Source: a virus. From it: DNA of 39,780 nucleotides. The DNA is taken from positions 1-39,780 of IMG/VR virus record IMGVR_UViG_3300046522_000272. One strand, 5' to 3'. Shown here one piece after another: positions 13,648-21,283 of this stretch; position 1 is the first letter of the stretch, and every line of letters starts with the position of its first letter. The notes under the pieces were generated by a model, which was not told the DNA's origin, did no database searches, and saw nothing but the letters and a program-made list of their open reading frames with translations. The position numbers and the translations under genes were made by a program.

Positions 13648-14639
13648 ACTACTTCGAACTCCACATCGGCGACTATGCCGAGGCCACGGCCCACCTCACG
13701 TTCGTCGAAGACGCCGCTTACATCCGCCTGCTGCGCAAGTACTACGCGACCGAGAAGCCGCTGCCCGCCGATCTCAAGGCCGTGCAGCGCCTGGTCGGCG
13801 CTCGCTCAAAGGAAGAAAAAAATGCCGTGCAGGCCGTGCTCGAAGAATTTTTTTCTTTGCAGGGCGACGGCTGGCACAACGCGCGCTGCGACGCTGAGAT
13901 CGCAAAATTTCAGGATGGCGAACCCGAACGTGAAGCGAAAAAGTCGAACGAAGAAGCCCGCCTGAAACGCCATCGAGAGGAACGCGCGCGTCTGTTTTCA
14001 CTCTTGAATAAGGCGGGTTTGCACGCCCCTTGGAACATCAGCATGGCCGAGTTGCGGGAGATGGTAAAAGCGTTGCCTGCAACACCACCTGAAACACACG
14101 CGCCGCCGTTACCTGCAACGGCACCTGCAACGCCTGCAACGGCTACCCAGTCACCAGTCACCAATCACCAATCACCAGTATTAAAACCTAATCCATCGTC
14201 GTCGTCTCAAGCCTCAACCGAAGTTGGTGCCGGTCAGCAACGTGACGACGACGACCACCCCCGAGAGTCGAAGCGGGTCACCGCCATCGTCGGGATGCTG
14301 CGGGACGAGAGCATCGAGGCAACGACGGGGGACGCCATCGTGCTTGCTTGGGCTGCCGAACCCCGGGTCACCAAGGACGTGCTGACCGCAGCGATCGAGA
14401 GAGCCCGGAAGTTCAAGCCGGGCGAGGCCATCGGGATCGTCTACCTCGACAAAGCCGTGCAGACCGTCCTGCAGCGGCAGAGCGCACCGGCTGCGTCGCT
14501 ACCAGCTCCTGTCCCGCAGGCTGCACCGCGCAAGCCCCAGGGCCTCGACCCGAAAGGCACCGACGAGAGCTACGAGGACTGGCAAGCCCGTGTCACGGCG
14601 TTCGAGCTGGCCCAGCGCAACGGAGGCCGAGCCGCATGA
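13644..14639 (+). CDS. DUF1376/YdaU-type replication protein
   Basis: 331 aa. Residues 1-~95 (MNYFELHIGDYAEATAHLTF, YIRLLRKYYATEKPLP, VLEEFF) are the DUF1376 domain found in putative phage replication initiators such as YdaU. A Pro/Thr/Ala/Ser linker (~145-190) is encoded by iteron-like DNA repeats. The C-terminal half (~205-300) is a helical domain (VTAIVGMLRDESIEATTGDA, AIERARKFKPG) ending in YEDWQAR. It probably binds the origin and recruits host helicase functions, but I see no separate DnaC-like loader. The start overlaps the upstream stop (ATGA). Confidence 0.85.
   Translation: MNYFELHIGDYAEATAHLTFVEDAAYIRLLRKYYATEKPLPADLKAVQRLVGARSKEEKNAVQAVLEEFFSLQGDGWHNARCDAEIAKFQDGEPEREAKKSNEEARLKRHREERARLFSLLNKAGLHAPWNISMAELREMVKALPATPPETHAPPLPATAPATPATATQSPVTNHQSPVLKPNPSSSSQASTEVGAGQQRDDDDHPRESKRVTAIVGMLRDESIEATTGDAIVLAWAAEPRVTKDVLTAAIERARKFKPGEAIGIVYLDKAVQTVLQRQSAPAASLPAPVPQAAPRKPQGLDPKGTDESYEDWQARVTAFELAQRNGGRAA
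14076..14181 (+). repeat. Iteron-like repeats, candidate replication origin
   Basis: CCTGCAAC occurs four times (14076, 14112, 14124, 14133). It is followed by five tandem 7-bp units (CCAGTCA twice, CCAATCA twice, then CCAGTAT) at 14147-14181, and then AT-rich DNA (TTAAAACCTAAT). This lies in the middle of the replication-protein gene, the position of the lambda origin inside gene O. Origin function is inferred from repeats, AT-richness and location. Confidence 0.55.
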
Positions 14640-14914
14640 ACCGCGAGCCCCTGCCCTGCCGCGTGTGCGCCAGGTTCCTGCCGACCGGTGGCCAGAAGGC
14701 GCACGAGGACGGCCCGGGCTATTGCGAGGGCTACGAACGGCCCGCGCACTCGACCGACCCGCGATGCGTCCTGTTTAACGAGCAGGGAGCGTGGGAGACC
14801 CGAAAAGCGCAGATGCCACCGGAGCAGCGTAAGAGGCCAGCGCCGGCCAACGAGACCATTTCGCGCGCGAGCGCACCAACCGTCCCCGCTGTGGCGGGCA
14901 TGACAACAACCTGA
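14636..14914 (+). CDS. Small cysteine-containing protein
   Basis: 92 aa. PCRVCARFLP, then GYCEGYERP and DPRCVLFNE provide four cysteines that may bind zinc. The C-terminal half is Pro/Ala-rich and probably disordered. It overlaps the replication gene stop (ATGA). Small zinc-binding proteins of this layout are common beside phage replication genes; function unknown. Confidence 0.65.
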   Translation: MNREPLPCRVCARFLPTGGQKAHEDGPGYCEGYERPAHSTDPRCVLFNEQGAWETRKAQMPPEQRKRPAPANETISRASAPTVPAVAGMTTT

Positions 14915-14923
14915 AAGGCAGAC

Positions 14924-15304
14924 ATGAACTATCCCACCGAACAAATGATGGCCGACAAACAGCACGCGATGAAGATGGCCGCCGCATCGGCGTACACCGG
15001 CCAGATCCTCGGTACCGGCCCCCTCTCGCAGCACGACGCCATCCAGCCCAGCCGCCCCAGCACCGAGATTGAGGGCTGCCTCAGCCGCGCCAACAACGCG
15101 CTGGAGCGCCTGCATGGCCGCATCGGCGCCGTCGAAGACCGCGTGCGGCCCGTGCTGCGCAGCGTCGCCATGGGCCAGAAAGGCAGCGCCGGCGCACCGA
15201 CGGAAGCGCTGTCCCCGCTTGGCGACGCGATCACCAGCATCGAGAGCCGCATCGACAGCGCGTGCGACCGCCTGGAAGCGCTGCTGCTCGGCCTGGCCCT
15301 GTAA
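14924..15304 (+). CDS. Hypothetical coiled-coil protein
   Basis: 126 aa. Residues ~46-80 (EIEGCLSRANNALERLHGRI) and ~100-122 (ITSIESRIDSACDRLEALLL) have heptad-like hydrophobic spacing. AAAGG lies before the ATG. This type occurs in many Burkholderiales prophages between replication and late genes, with no known role. Confidence 0.7.
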   Translation: MNYPTEQMMADKQHAMKMAAASAYTGQILGTGPLSQHDAIQPSRPSTEIEGCLSRANNALERLHGRIGAVEDRVRPVLRSVAMGQKGSAGAPTEALSPLGDAITSIESRIDSACDRLEALLLGLAL

Positions 15305-15331
15305 TCCCTCACCAACCTGAAAGCCATACCC

Positions 15332-15991
15332 ATGAACGACCAAGCAATCGAGCAGGAAATCCAGGCCAAGGGCAAGACCGCGCCGCGCGTCACGCCGACG
15401 GACATCGAGGCGAACATCGCCAGCGAGCACTATTTCACGGCTGACGAGGGCGTGTGCGGTTCGTATCGCGAGATGGTCGAGCAAGGCCGCAACCAGCAGC
15501 CGCCGGTGCCGTCGCTCGCCCTGCTGACCTTCTGCGTGCTGGTCCTGCGTAACGGATTCACAGTCACCGGCGAGAGCGCGTGCGCCAGCCCGGAGAACTT
15601 CGACGCAGAGATCGGCCGCAACATCGCACGCCAGAACGCCGTGCAGAAGATCTGGCCGCTGATGGGCTACGCGCTCAAGGACCGGCTGCACGAGGAGGCA
15701 CGCCTGGACGAGCACGTCCGCATAGTCAAGGAATCGGGCTGGACGCCGGGCGACGGCGCCGGCCAGCAGGCCGCCAGCACGCTGCAGCCGCACCAGCAGC
15801 GCGTCGTCGACGAGAAAGCCGACCTGGACGAGAAGGTCGGCAAGCTGGTCAGCTTCATCAGCGAGAACCCGACATTCCGCATGCTCTCGGCTTCCGAGCA
15901 GGATCGCATGCGCGAGCAACTGGGCTACATGCGCAACTACTCCGACATCCTCGGCGAGCGCATCGCCGCGTTCGCGACGGCCGCCGGCTGA
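15332..15991 (+). CDS. N4 Gp49/Sf6 gene 66-family protein
   Basis: 219 aa. The first ~120 residues match this phage family: RVTPTDIEANIASEHYFTA, LTFCVLVLRNGFTVTGESAC, FDAEIGRNIARQNAVQKIWP. Function is not established. The C-terminal ~90 residues (EKADLDEKVGKLVSFISENP, AEQDRMREQLGYM-like helices) form an extra helical domain resembling small phage proteins that are often separate, so this may be a fusion. Confidence 0.85.
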   Translation: MNDQAIEQEIQAKGKTAPRVTPTDIEANIASEHYFTADEGVCGSYREMVEQGRNQQPPVPSLALLTFCVLVLRNGFTVTGESACASPENFDAEIGRNIARQNAVQKIWPLMGYALKDRLHEEARLDEHVRIVKESGWTPGDGAGQQAASTLQPHQQRVVDEKADLDEKVGKLVSFISENPTFRMLSASEQDRMREQLGYMRNYSDILGERIAAFATAAG

Positions 15992-16050
15992 CCGCACCAC
16001 CCCGCCCGGCCGCCGGGCGGCAACAACAACGACACGGGAGAACCTGAACC

Positions 16051-16482
16051 ATGATGACCACCTTCACCATCCCCGGCCAGCCGGTCGCCAAGGGCCGGCC
16101 CAAGTTCGCACGCCGCGGCGCCCACGTCGTCGCCTACACGCCGGCCAAGACGGCCAGCTACGAGAACCTGGTGAAGCTCGCCGCCAGCACGGCCATGCGC
16201 GGCGTCGAGCCGACGGGACGCCCAGTGGCCCTGTCCGTGACGCTCAACCTGCAGATCCCAGCGAGCTGGTCGAACAAGCGCCGCGCGGCCGCCGTAGCCG
16301 GCACGATCTGCGCCACGAAGAAGCCCGACGCGGACAACGTCCTGAAGGGCATCAAGGACGGCTGCAACGGCATCGTGTGGGCCGACGACGCCCAAGTCGT
16401 GCGCATCACGATCGACAAGCGCTACGCCGAGGTGCCGTGCGCGGTCGTGCACGTGGTCGAGGTGGCTGGGGAGGCCGCATGA
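16051..16482 (+). CDS. rusA: RusA-family Holliday junction resolvase
   Basis: 143 aa. The N-terminal strand (TIPGQPVAKGRPKF) and KPDADNVLKGIKDGCNG...WADDAQV are RusA hallmarks; Asp93, Asp95 and Asp112 are the likely metal ligands. The enzyme cuts four-way junctions symmetrically and would resolve recombination and replication intermediates before packaging, complementing the YqaJ/RecT system. Two adjacent ATGs are possible starts; GGGAGA lies 10 nt upstream. Confidence 0.93.
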   Translation: MMTTFTIPGQPVAKGRPKFARRGAHVVAYTPAKTASYENLVKLAASTAMRGVEPTGRPVALSVTLNLQIPASWSNKRRAAAVAGTICATKKPDADNVLKGIKDGCNGIVWADDAQVVRITIDKRYAEVPCAVVHVVEVAGEAA

Positions 16483-16802
16483 AGACCGACCGCGATTTGC
16501 AGGCATGGATGGAGAAAGCGCAGTACCTGCCGCCCGAGCTGCGCGATTTCCACGACCAGAAGGACCTGTTCAAAGCCGTCCACGAGATCATCAGCGAGAA
16601 CGACGGCACGAAGGCCATCACCTGGCGCGACGCGCACATCTACACCATCGACGTCTTCCTGTGGTTCATGGCTCGCCGCGGCTACACGCTGCAGCGCAGC
16701 CGCGCGCGCATGCCGTTCGTCAGCCTGGCCGATACTCTGAAAGCGTGGGCAGAGGAGCGTACGGCGCGCATCGTGGCAGCGTTGAAGGGCGGTACGCCAT
16801 GA
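16479..16802 (+). CDS. Hypothetical protein
   Basis: 107 aa, mixed charge and probably helical (WMEKAQYLPPELRDFHDQKD, TIDVFLWFMARRGYTLQRSR). It is coupled to rusA by an ATGA overlap and to the next gene by another. No family recognised; similar proteins accompany rusA in other prophages. Confidence 0.7.
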   Translation: MKTDRDLQAWMEKAQYLPPELRDFHDQKDLFKAVHEIISENDGTKAITWRDAHIYTIDVFLWFMARRGYTLQRSRARMPFVSLADTLKAWAEERTARIVAALKGGTP

Positions 16803-16975
16803 CGCCCGAGCAAACCGCCCTCACCTGCCTGGCCTGCTTCGCCATCGGCTTCATCGGCGGGTTCGCCGGCGGCTTCCGCGTCGCGGCCATGATCATGACC
16901 GGCGTGCGCAAGGTGCGCGGCGTCCAGCTGCGCGTTGTCGCGTCGGACGGCCGGCTTCGGGAGGGTGTAGCGTGA
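16799..16975 (+). CDS. Small single-span membrane protein
   Basis: 58 aa with one glycine-rich hydrophobic segment (~8-33: LACFAIGFIGGFAGGFRVAA) and a basic C-terminal tail. It overlaps the upstream stop (ATGA). Function unknown. Confidence 0.6.
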   Translation: MTPEQTALTCLACFAIGFIGGFAGGFRVAAMIMTGVRKVRGVQLRVVASDGRLREGVA

Positions 16976-17148
16976 GCATGGCCGAAAAGACCGACGCCGA
17001 GCTGGCGGCCGATGCGCGCATGATCGTGGCCGCGCTCACCAGGATCCGCACCGAGGCCGCAAAGCGTGGAATCGAGATCGACCTTCTCACCTACTACGAC
17101 GGCAAGGTGGAAGTGCAGATCGAACGTGTGAAGAGGGAAAAGCTTTGA
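16972..17148 (+). CDS. Small hypothetical protein (GTG start)
   Basis: 58 aa, charged and helical with a C-terminal beta-hairpin-like stretch (IEIDLLTYYDGKVEVQIERV). GTG at 16972 overlaps the upstream stop (GTGA) and has GGGAGGG 6 nt before it. An ATG at 16978 is the alternative, giving 56 aa. No family recognised. Confidence 0.65.
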   Translation: MSMAEKTDAELAADARMIVAALTRIRTEAAKRGIEIDLLTYYDGKVEVQIERVKREKL

Positions 17149-17660
17149 CCGAACGCCGCACTACGATCACCCTGAAGTGGCGCCCTGCTGGCCCGCCAGC
17201 GCGGCGCCTGGACGATTTCGTCGAGGTCCGAGCGGAGTCGGCGCAGGCACCGTATCGCCAACGGCCGGCCGAGCGCCAGGTCGAGCGACGCAGCATCGGC
17301 CGCCGCCTGGAGAACTGGGGCGCATGGGCCAACGCAGGGCCCAGTCGCGGTGGCGGCGCCGACAACATGACGGCCGTCATCTGCGAGAACATGCGGCGCC
17401 ACGCTGTGGGCGAGCTGCACCCCCCCGCCCCGGTGAACGATCGCATCGACGTGCTGGACGCAGAGCGCATCAACCGCGCGTTCATCAAGCTTCCGGAAAT
17501 CCACCGTGGCGTGCTGCACTGGACATACGTCGTGTGCGCGAAGCCCTGGGCGGTCGCCGGGGCCTGCGGATTTCCGACACGCGAGTACGGCGTGCGGCTG
17601 GGCGATGCCCAGGCAGCCATCGAGAACGCGGCCGGCGGCATTGGCGAACAACATGCCTGA
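17145..17660 (+). CDS. Putative late-gene antitermination regulator (Q/ArpU-like)
   Basis: 171 aa from a TTG start that overlaps the upstream stop (TTGA). Residues ~52-75 (RLENWGAWANAGPSRGG) and ~100-165 (DAERINRAFIKLPEIHRGVL, then CGFPTREYGVRLGDAQ) resemble sigma-region-4-like phage late regulators, the second part reading as a helix-turn-helix. It is the last gene of the rightward early operon, directly before a promoter followed by two terminators, exactly where a Q-type antiterminator works. Assignment is from weak similarity plus strong context. An internal ATG at 17367 would remove the N-terminal half. Confidence 0.65.
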   Translation: MTERRTTITLKWRPAGPPARRLDDFVEVRAESAQAPYRQRPAERQVERRSIGRRLENWGAWANAGPSRGGGADNMTAVICENMRRHAVGELHPPAPVNDRIDVLDAERINRAFIKLPEIHRGVLHWTYVVCAKPWAVAGACGFPTREYGVRLGDAQAAIENAAGGIGEQHA

Positions 17661-17670
17661 GCGAAATTTC

Positions 17671-17699
17671 TTGACTGCAAGCGGACTCAGCAGTAAATT
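17671..17699 (+). promoter_or_regulatory. Late promoter (PR'-like)
   Basis: TTGACT (17671-17676), 17-bp spacer, TAAATT (17694-17699). Transcription would start near 17706 and meet two terminators before the first virion gene. This is the layout of lambdoid late promoters controlled by Q. Confidence 0.8.
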
Positions 17700-17774
17700 C
17701 CGCGTGTAAACATTTTCCGATCGGACAGCAGTGGGTTGCCTTGTGGCAGCCCTTTCCACGTCCGAACGCATCCG

Positions 17775-17809
17775 AAGCCCTGCGATCAGCAATGACGCGG
17801 GGCTTTTTG
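17775..17809 (+). terminator. Late-leader terminator 1
   Basis: AAGCCCTGCG and CGCGGGGCTT pair over 10 bp (one T-G pair) around an 11-base loop, followed by a T-run. It lies about 70 nt after the predicted late transcription start, so it would stop unmodified polymerase. Confidence 0.85.
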
Positions 17810-17854
17810 CTTTCCGTACCGTGTCTCCTCTGTCGGCGCTCCACCGGCAGCTTC

Positions 17855-17877
17855 GCCCGCCTCGCGCGGGCTTTTTT
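17855..17877 (+). terminator. Late-leader terminator 2
   Basis: GCCCGC-CTCGC-GCGGGC followed by six T, in tandem with terminator 1 and 18 bp before the first virion gene. Two terminators in series make the late operon dependent on antitermination. Confidence 0.88.
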
Positions 17878-17894
17878 ATTCCCGAAGGTGAACC

Positions 17895-18362
17895 ATGGCC
17901 GCAGGCGCGATCATCATCCCCAACAAGGCGAAGCTGAACATGTTCAGCGCGACCGACCTGCTGAACCCGGCGAACACGTTCAAGCTGGCACTCGTCTCGT
18001 CGGCCTGGACGCCGGACAACAGTGATACCGGCAACGAGGTCTGGGGCGACGTCTCCGCCAACGAGATCGCGGCGGGCAACGGCTACACCGCCGGCGGCAT
18101 CGCCCTGTCTGGCGTGGCCCTGACGCAGGCCGGAGGCACGGTGAAGTTCACCAGCTCCGCCGCCCAGTGGACCGCGAGCGGTACCGGCATCCCGGCCTGG
18201 CGCCGCGGCGTGATCTACGCCGTGGGCACGCTGAACGGCAAGGTGAACCCCATCGTGGGCCACTTCCTGGGCGACTCGACGCCTGCCGACATCCCGGCCA
18301 CGACGGCCGGTAACACGCTGACCGTCACTCCGAACGCGTCCGGCATCATCTCCGCGACCTGA
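17895..18362 (+). CDS. Structural-type hypothetical protein
   Basis: 155 aa, rich in Ala/Gly/Thr/Ser with alternating strands (GGIALSGVALTQAGGTVKFT, then TLTVTPNASG at the C-terminus). The composition is that of a virion or decoration protein. It is the first gene of the late operon, preceded by GAAGGTG. Phage families with this N-terminal pattern (IIIPNKAKLNMFSATDLL) exist, but no function is known. Confidence 0.7.
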   Translation: MAAGAIIIPNKAKLNMFSATDLLNPANTFKLALVSSAWTPDNSDTGNEVWGDVSANEIAAGNGYTAGGIALSGVALTQAGGTVKFTSSAAQWTASGTGIPAWRRGVIYAVGTLNGKVNPIVGHFLGDSTPADIPATTAGNTLTVTPNASGIISAT

Positions 18363-18364
18363 TC

Positions 18365-18778
18365 ATGGGACTGAAAGAAGACATTCTGGCGCGCGCTGAC
18401 CTGATCGATGCGGTCGGGCGCCGCGACCTGGACGAGATCGCCGCCGGTATATCCATCGGCCGCACGAAGCGCGTGTTGGTCCCCATCGCGGACATCCAGG
18501 CGAAGCTGATGGCCAACGGCGAATGGTGGCGCATCAAGCAGGCCGCGAGCCAGGGCAATGCATCCGCCGTGATCGTGGTCGACATGGCCGCCGCGCGGTT
18601 CGCGAATGTGGATTACTCGCTGCCGCTGGTCGGTGAGCAGTGGGATGCACTGGTAGCCGACGGACTAATTGCGCAGTCGACGCGTGACGAACTGCAGAAA
18701 CTGTCCGTGGCCCCCGATCCGGTCGATCGGCTGGAAGTCGAGGGCGCCCTCTTCAACCCTGACGGTACGATGAAATAA
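18365..18778 (+). CDS. Hypothetical late protein
   Basis: 137 aa. It combines helices (MGLKEDILARADLIDAVGRR) with a WWRIKQAA motif and an acidic C-terminus. No signal or membrane segment. Its stop overlaps the next start (TAATG). No family recognised; it probably belongs with the neighbouring structural genes. Confidence 0.7.
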   Translation: MGLKEDILARADLIDAVGRRDLDEIAAGISIGRTKRVLVPIADIQAKLMANGEWWRIKQAASQGNASAVIVVDMAAARFANVDYSLPLVGEQWDALVADGLIAQSTRDELQKLSVAPDPVDRLEVEGALFNPDGTMK

Positions 18779-19155
18779 TGGCGATCACGAAATCGAAAGT
18801 CGCCGGCATTGCCTATTCGGCCGGCAACTGCGCGGCCGGGACCACGAAGGCGTCTCCAGGCGTGACCTCGGGCTGGATCGACTTGACGGGCAAGGACGGC
18901 GTAGACCTGGGATACCGGATCGTGAATGGCAGCAGCGCGCCAGGCGCGGCGCCGACTCTCGTCATTCAGGAATCGCCCGACAATGGCACGACCGTGTACG
19001 ACTACGCGACAGTCGGCGGCGACACGACGGCCAGCAGTGACAATTCGGGCACGATCTGGATCGACCGTGCGGTGATGTATGCGCGCGTGATCGCCTACGG
19101 CAATACCACCAATGCAGTCGGCATCGGTGCGGACTTCTCGACCGTGGCGGGCTGA
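18778..19155 (+). CDS. Structural-type hypothetical protein
   Basis: 125 aa, Gly/Ala/Thr/Ser-rich with beta-strands (GVDLGYRIVNGSSAPGAAPT, LVIQESPDNG, VMYARVIAYGN). This resembles a small beta-sandwich such as phage tail-associated or decoration proteins. Context supports a virion role; no specific family. Confidence 0.7.
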   Translation: MAITKSKVAGIAYSAGNCAAGTTKASPGVTSGWIDLTGKDGVDLGYRIVNGSSAPGAAPTLVIQESPDNGTTVYDYATVGGDTTASSDNSGTIWIDRAVMYARVIAYGNTTNAVGIGADFSTVAG

Positions 19156-19158
19156 TCG

Positions 19159-20463
19159 ATGGCTTCCGGCGCACGTAGGCAGCCTCAGGGCCTGGTGCGG
19201 CTAAACCGCACGTGTTCACTCGTTTCCGGGCTATCCGATCTGTGGGTGGCCTCAAGCATCGCTACTGTCGTCAAAGGTACGAAAACGACGCGCACCGGTA
19301 CGACCGTTGATGGCGCTGGTCCTGGTGGCAAGTTCATGCGCGGCAATGGGGTTACCACAAACAGCGGAGTGCAGTTTGCAGGTAACTCGAACGACCTACT
19401 GAACAATCTGAACACCACGTGGTTCGTTGTGCGCAGGTGCCGCGACACGACTGTTCGCTCCAGCTACATGATGTACGGCTATGACGCCGGTGGCAGTAAT
19501 CGCGCCTTCCTCGGGGCGCCTGACGGGTCGAATATAACTTGGGACTACGGCAACGCTACGGCGGGTTCGGGGCGACTCCAGGCTGCGTACACAAAGGACA
19601 CACAGCTTGAAACGCTAGTGGTTGTTGCCGGCCAGACCAAGGGGCGGGAAATCTGGCGCCGCGGGGTAAAGATCGCCAGCAACGCGTCCGCCAAGGCCGC
19701 GCGCCCATCGGATGCTAACCCGTTTGGCATCGGGCCGATTGGCAATACCACGCCGTTCGATGACGTCGAAACATACGTATTCGGTGTCGTCAACCGAGAA
19801 TGGACCGACGCTGAAATTATCAGGTGGTGCGCTGATCCTTGGCAGATCCTCGACGATCCATCGTTGGTGTCGGCGCGGGCGGCCGCGAGCGGGACGACCG
19901 ACACGCCCGTAAATCCGGCGGCCGGCGCGCTTGCCCTGACGGGCTTTGCCCCGGTGGTGACGCAGTCGATCACGACCAACGTCTCGCCAGGTGCTGGGGC
20001 GCTGTCGCTGAGCGGCTACGCGCCGACTGTGACGCAATCGTCGACGACGAGCGTCGCGCCGCAGGTCGGTGCGCTCACCCTGGCCGGTTATGCGCCGGCC
20101 GTCGCCCGCACGACGAACGGCAGCGTTTCGCCCAGCGTCGGATCGCTGTCCCTCGCGGGTTACGCCCCAACGGTGGCGCGCACCGCAAACCAGTCGGTGC
20201 AGCTGGGCGTCGTCGGCCTGACGCTGACCGGATATGCACCGCTGATCTTCCAGGGCCCTGACAACGCGCCGCGCGTGTACATGGCCACGATCATGCGCAT
20301 CACGACGACGAACCGCGTGACCGCGCTGGGCGCCGTGCTGAACGCGGCTGCGCCGATCAGGTCGACCGGGCCGAACGCGGCCACGATTCTCGACGCGGGC
20401 GCCGTGAACCGCGCGGCCGATGTCGGCCCCGCAACCTTGAACCGGACAGTGAGTTTTCCATGA
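19159..20463 (+). CDS. Virion protein with LamG-like domain and 24-residue repeats
   Basis: 434 aa. Residues ~25-240 look like a concanavalin/LamG-type beta-sandwich (SGLSDLWVASSIATVV, WFVVRRCRDTTVRSSYMMYG, GPIGNTTPFDDVETYVFGVV). Residues 251-366 are five tandem ~24-residue repeats with the core GALxLxGYAPxV. The C-terminal ~65 residues contain AATILDAGAVNRAADV-like segments. Such a lectin-like plus repeat architecture suits a surface or receptor-contact protein. Its unusual location, before the terminase, separates it from the tailspike. It overlaps the next start (ATGA). Confidence 0.75.
   Translation: MASGARRQPQGLVRLNRTCSLVSGLSDLWVASSIATVVKGTKTTRTGTTVDGAGPGGKFMRGNGVTTNSGVQFAGNSNDLLNNLNTTWFVVRRCRDTTVRSSYMMYGYDAGGSNRAFLGAPDGSNITWDYGNATAGSGRLQAAYTKDTQLETLVVVAGQTKGREIWRRGVKIASNASAKAARPSDANPFGIGPIGNTTPFDDVETYVFGVVNREWTDAEIIRWCADPWQILDDPSLVSARAAASGTTDTPVNPAAGALALTGFAPVVTQSITTNVSPGAGALSLSGYAPTVTQSSTTSVAPQVGALTLAGYAPAVARTTNGSVSPSVGSLSLAGYAPTVARTANQSVQLGVVGLTLTGYAPLIFQGPDNAPRVYMATIMRITTTNRVTALGAVLNAAAPIRSTGPNAATILDAGAVNRAADVGPATLNRTVSFP
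19909..20256 (+). repeat. Tandem 72-bp coding repeats
   Basis: Four full 72-bp units and one partial unit (60 bp), each encoding a 24-residue repeat with the core GALSLSGYAP. The DNA copies have diverged while the protein core is kept, so selection has maintained the repeat. Confidence 0.85.
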
Positions 20464-20768
20464 CCATGAACGTCGGCGAGTACGGCCTCGTCTTCAACTT
20501 GAACGTCAACTTCGACATCTCGACCGCGACGTCGCTGCAGTTGGCGATCACCCGCCCCGACGGCACGACGATCAACACCGTGCCAACGGCCGGGCTCGTC
20601 GATCTGGTCACGCCCGACCAGGGCACGTTCCTTGCGAAGCAGTACTGCAAGTACGCCTTCGCCAACGGCGACCTAAACCAGGCCGGCGAGTATCTCGCCC
20701 GCCTGACCTACCAGGACGCCACGAAGCGACTGATATCGGACCCGACGAGCTTCACCGTCAGTCCGTAA
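20460..20768 (+). CDS. Small Ig-like structural protein
   Basis: 102 aa with a beta-sandwich pattern: YGLVFNLNVNFD, TSLQLAITRPDGTTI, then AGEYLARLTYQDATKRLISD and FTVSP. This is typical of small phage virion proteins. It is coupled to the upstream gene by ATGA overlap. No specific function. Confidence 0.7.
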   Translation: MTMNVGEYGLVFNLNVNFDISTATSLQLAITRPDGTTINTVPTAGLVDLVTPDQGTFLAKQYCKYAFANGDLNQAGEYLARLTYQDATKRLISDPTSFTVSP

Positions 20769-20839
20769 CCATCTCTGCCCGCCAAGGCACGGCGAGCGTG
20801 AGGCGCACACGTAAAAACGCACCAATTCATGAGGCGATG

Positions 20840-21283
20840 ATGAGCAACACCACCTATACCCCCGAGCTGGCCGCCAAGTTCTGCGCCGCCATCGCGGACG
20901 GTGGCTCGCTCCGCTCCGTCTGCAAAAAGGCAGGTATGCCCAGCAAGGCCACGGTGTATCGCTGGCTGGCAGACCACCCCGAGTTCCGGCCGATGTACGA
21001 GAAGGCGACGGATGACCGCGCCGACGGCCAGGTCGACGAGATCGTGGACATCGCGGACAACTGCAAGCCTGATCCGGACTCGGTGCGCAAGGCGCGCCTC
21101 CAGATCTACGCTCGCATTGAGGCAGTCCAGAAGATGAAGCCGCGCAAGTATGGCCGCCAGCTGCAGCTCACCGGCGAAGGCGGCGGGCCGATCGATCATC
21201 GCGTGCAGCAGATGTCGGACGAAGAACTGGACGCGGCGATCGCGAAGGCCTCCGCGGCGACGAGCCATGACGGCAACGAGTAG
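20840..21283 (+). CDS. terS: Terminase small subunit
   Basis: 147 aa. TPELAAKFCAAIADGGSLRS, VCKKAGMPSKATVYRWLADH forms the N-terminal helix-turn-helix of the Sf6/phage small-terminase type, which binds the packaging site. A helical central region (RADGQVDEIVDIADN) drives oligomerisation and a C-terminal DEELDAAIAKA contacts the large subunit. GAGG is 5 nt before the ATG at 20840. The large-subunit gene starts inside its 3' end (17-bp overlap). Confidence 0.88.
   Translation: MSNTTYTPELAAKFCAAIADGGSLRSVCKKAGMPSKATVYRWLADHPEFRPMYEKATDDRADGQVDEIVDIADNCKPDPDSVRKARLQIYARIEAVQKMKPRKYGRQLQLTGEGGGPIDHRVQQMSDEELDAAIAKASAATSHDGNE

Noticed and set aside
14570-16000. A 476-codon open frame on the minus strand opposite the replication-region genes
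   Set aside because: It is antisense to several well-supported rightward genes (replication protein, Gp49-family), has no ribosome binding site, and its Arg/Ala/Val-rich translation is a product of high-GC third positions.
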